From the NCBI GenBank assembly GCA_015478855.1, contig JADMKJ010000001.1:2842-36787 (forward strand): a stretch of 33,946 nucleotides of DNA, in the 5' to 3' direction. The translations under genes and the position numbers were made by a program. The stretch's first letter is position 1. Each line of letters starts with the position of its first letter. The stretch comes from Proteiniphilum sp. (lineage in GTDB: Bacteria > Bacteroidota > Bacteroidia > Bacteroidales > Dysgonomonadaceae). Positions 33,843 through 33,946 of this stretch are shown here, piece by piece. A model generated the notes under the pieces. It was given only the letters and a program-made list of their open reading frames with translations. It was not told the origin of the DNA and made no database searches.

Positions 33843-33946
33843 TATCATAAGAAATGTAAATTAGAAGATGAATATTTTAACCATTCATCTTGTCAATTAT
33901 GTATTTTATAGAGAATGAAGAGAGTATTAATCAGTTAATCTTATAA

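Larger units (their letters stand above)
33554..33946. other. Gene-free right end of the window
   Basis: 393 AT-rich bases without a supported gene. Contents are a weak 6-bp hairpin (33586-33600), the 49-bp palindromic element at 33622-33670, an isolated -7 promoter box TAACTTTG (33835-33842), and a 9-bp inverted repeat AAGATGAAT/ATTCATCTT (33865-33873 and 33883-33891). The only reading frame after the promoter box is 16 codons (ATG at 33868, stop near 33918). The next real gene is probably beyond the edge. No canonical terminator for the acyltransferase pair is visible. Confidence 0.6.

Noticed and set aside
1-33946. Defence island, prophage or integrated element as a source of a new system
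   Set aside because: I found no integrase, phage, restriction or toxin-antitoxin genes; base composition and gene order look like core chromosome throughout.

Overview
The window is core chromosome of a Bacteroidota bacterium, most likely order Bacteroidales. The basis is the gene order of the cell-wall cluster, protein families typical of the phylum (the MraY insert, a PASTA-tailed division PBP, a GlsA/GlsB-like acyltransferase pair, Big-type small lipoproteins) and recurrent TAnnTTTG -7 promoter boxes upstream of genes. A Dysgonomonadaceae-like source is a guess from the general look of the proteins and is not tested. I see no prophage, CRISPR array, tRNA or rRNA, and no intact transposase.

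Layout. 1-1,300 (minus): the N-terminal part of a large secreted alpha-2-macroglobulin-like protein running off the left edge, and a small Ig-like lipoprotein with a clear terminator. 1,301-4,285 (minus): a 994-residue protein with two receiver-like domains fused to a PEP-synthase-type ATP-grasp domain. It is divergent from 4,541-8,373 (plus): an MltD-like lytic transglycosylase followed by uvrA. 8,483-9,335 (plus): thiol peroxidase and a two-helix membrane peptide, each ending in a hairpin terminator. 9,541-13,950 (plus): ftsK, a lolA-like gene and trxB, closed by a strong terminator. 14,198-14,905 (plus): an exported protein I do not recognise.

14,917-31,396 (all minus) is a complete Bacteroidota-type dcw operon. 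In transcription order it is mraZ, rsmH, an ftsL-like gene, PBP/ftsI, murE, mraY, murD, ftsW, murG, murC, ftsQ, ftsA, ftsZ and a yqeY-like gene. It supplies the lipid-linked peptidoglycan precursor (MurC, MurD, MurE, MraY, MurG), the septal polymerase/transpeptidase pair (FtsW, PBP), the bridging proteins (FtsQ, FtsL) and the cytoplasmic ring (FtsA, FtsZ). murF, murB and ddl are not in it. Upstream of mraZ are three consecutive 10-bp repeats that look like MraZ operator boxes abutting the -7 element.

31,668-33,553 (plus), divergent from mraZ: an O-acyltransferase and an N-acyltransferase gene, probably making glycine or ornithine aminolipids. The last 393 bases hold no gene. They contain a 49-bp palindromic element that looks like two IS3-type ends joined together and flanked by a 3-bp direct repeat.

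Most of the window is conserved housekeeping sequence. I do not see a wholly new system. The best leads are the joined IS ends, the MraZ boxes, the 8-bp-periodic arrays between murD and ftsW, and the receiver/ATP-grasp fusion.
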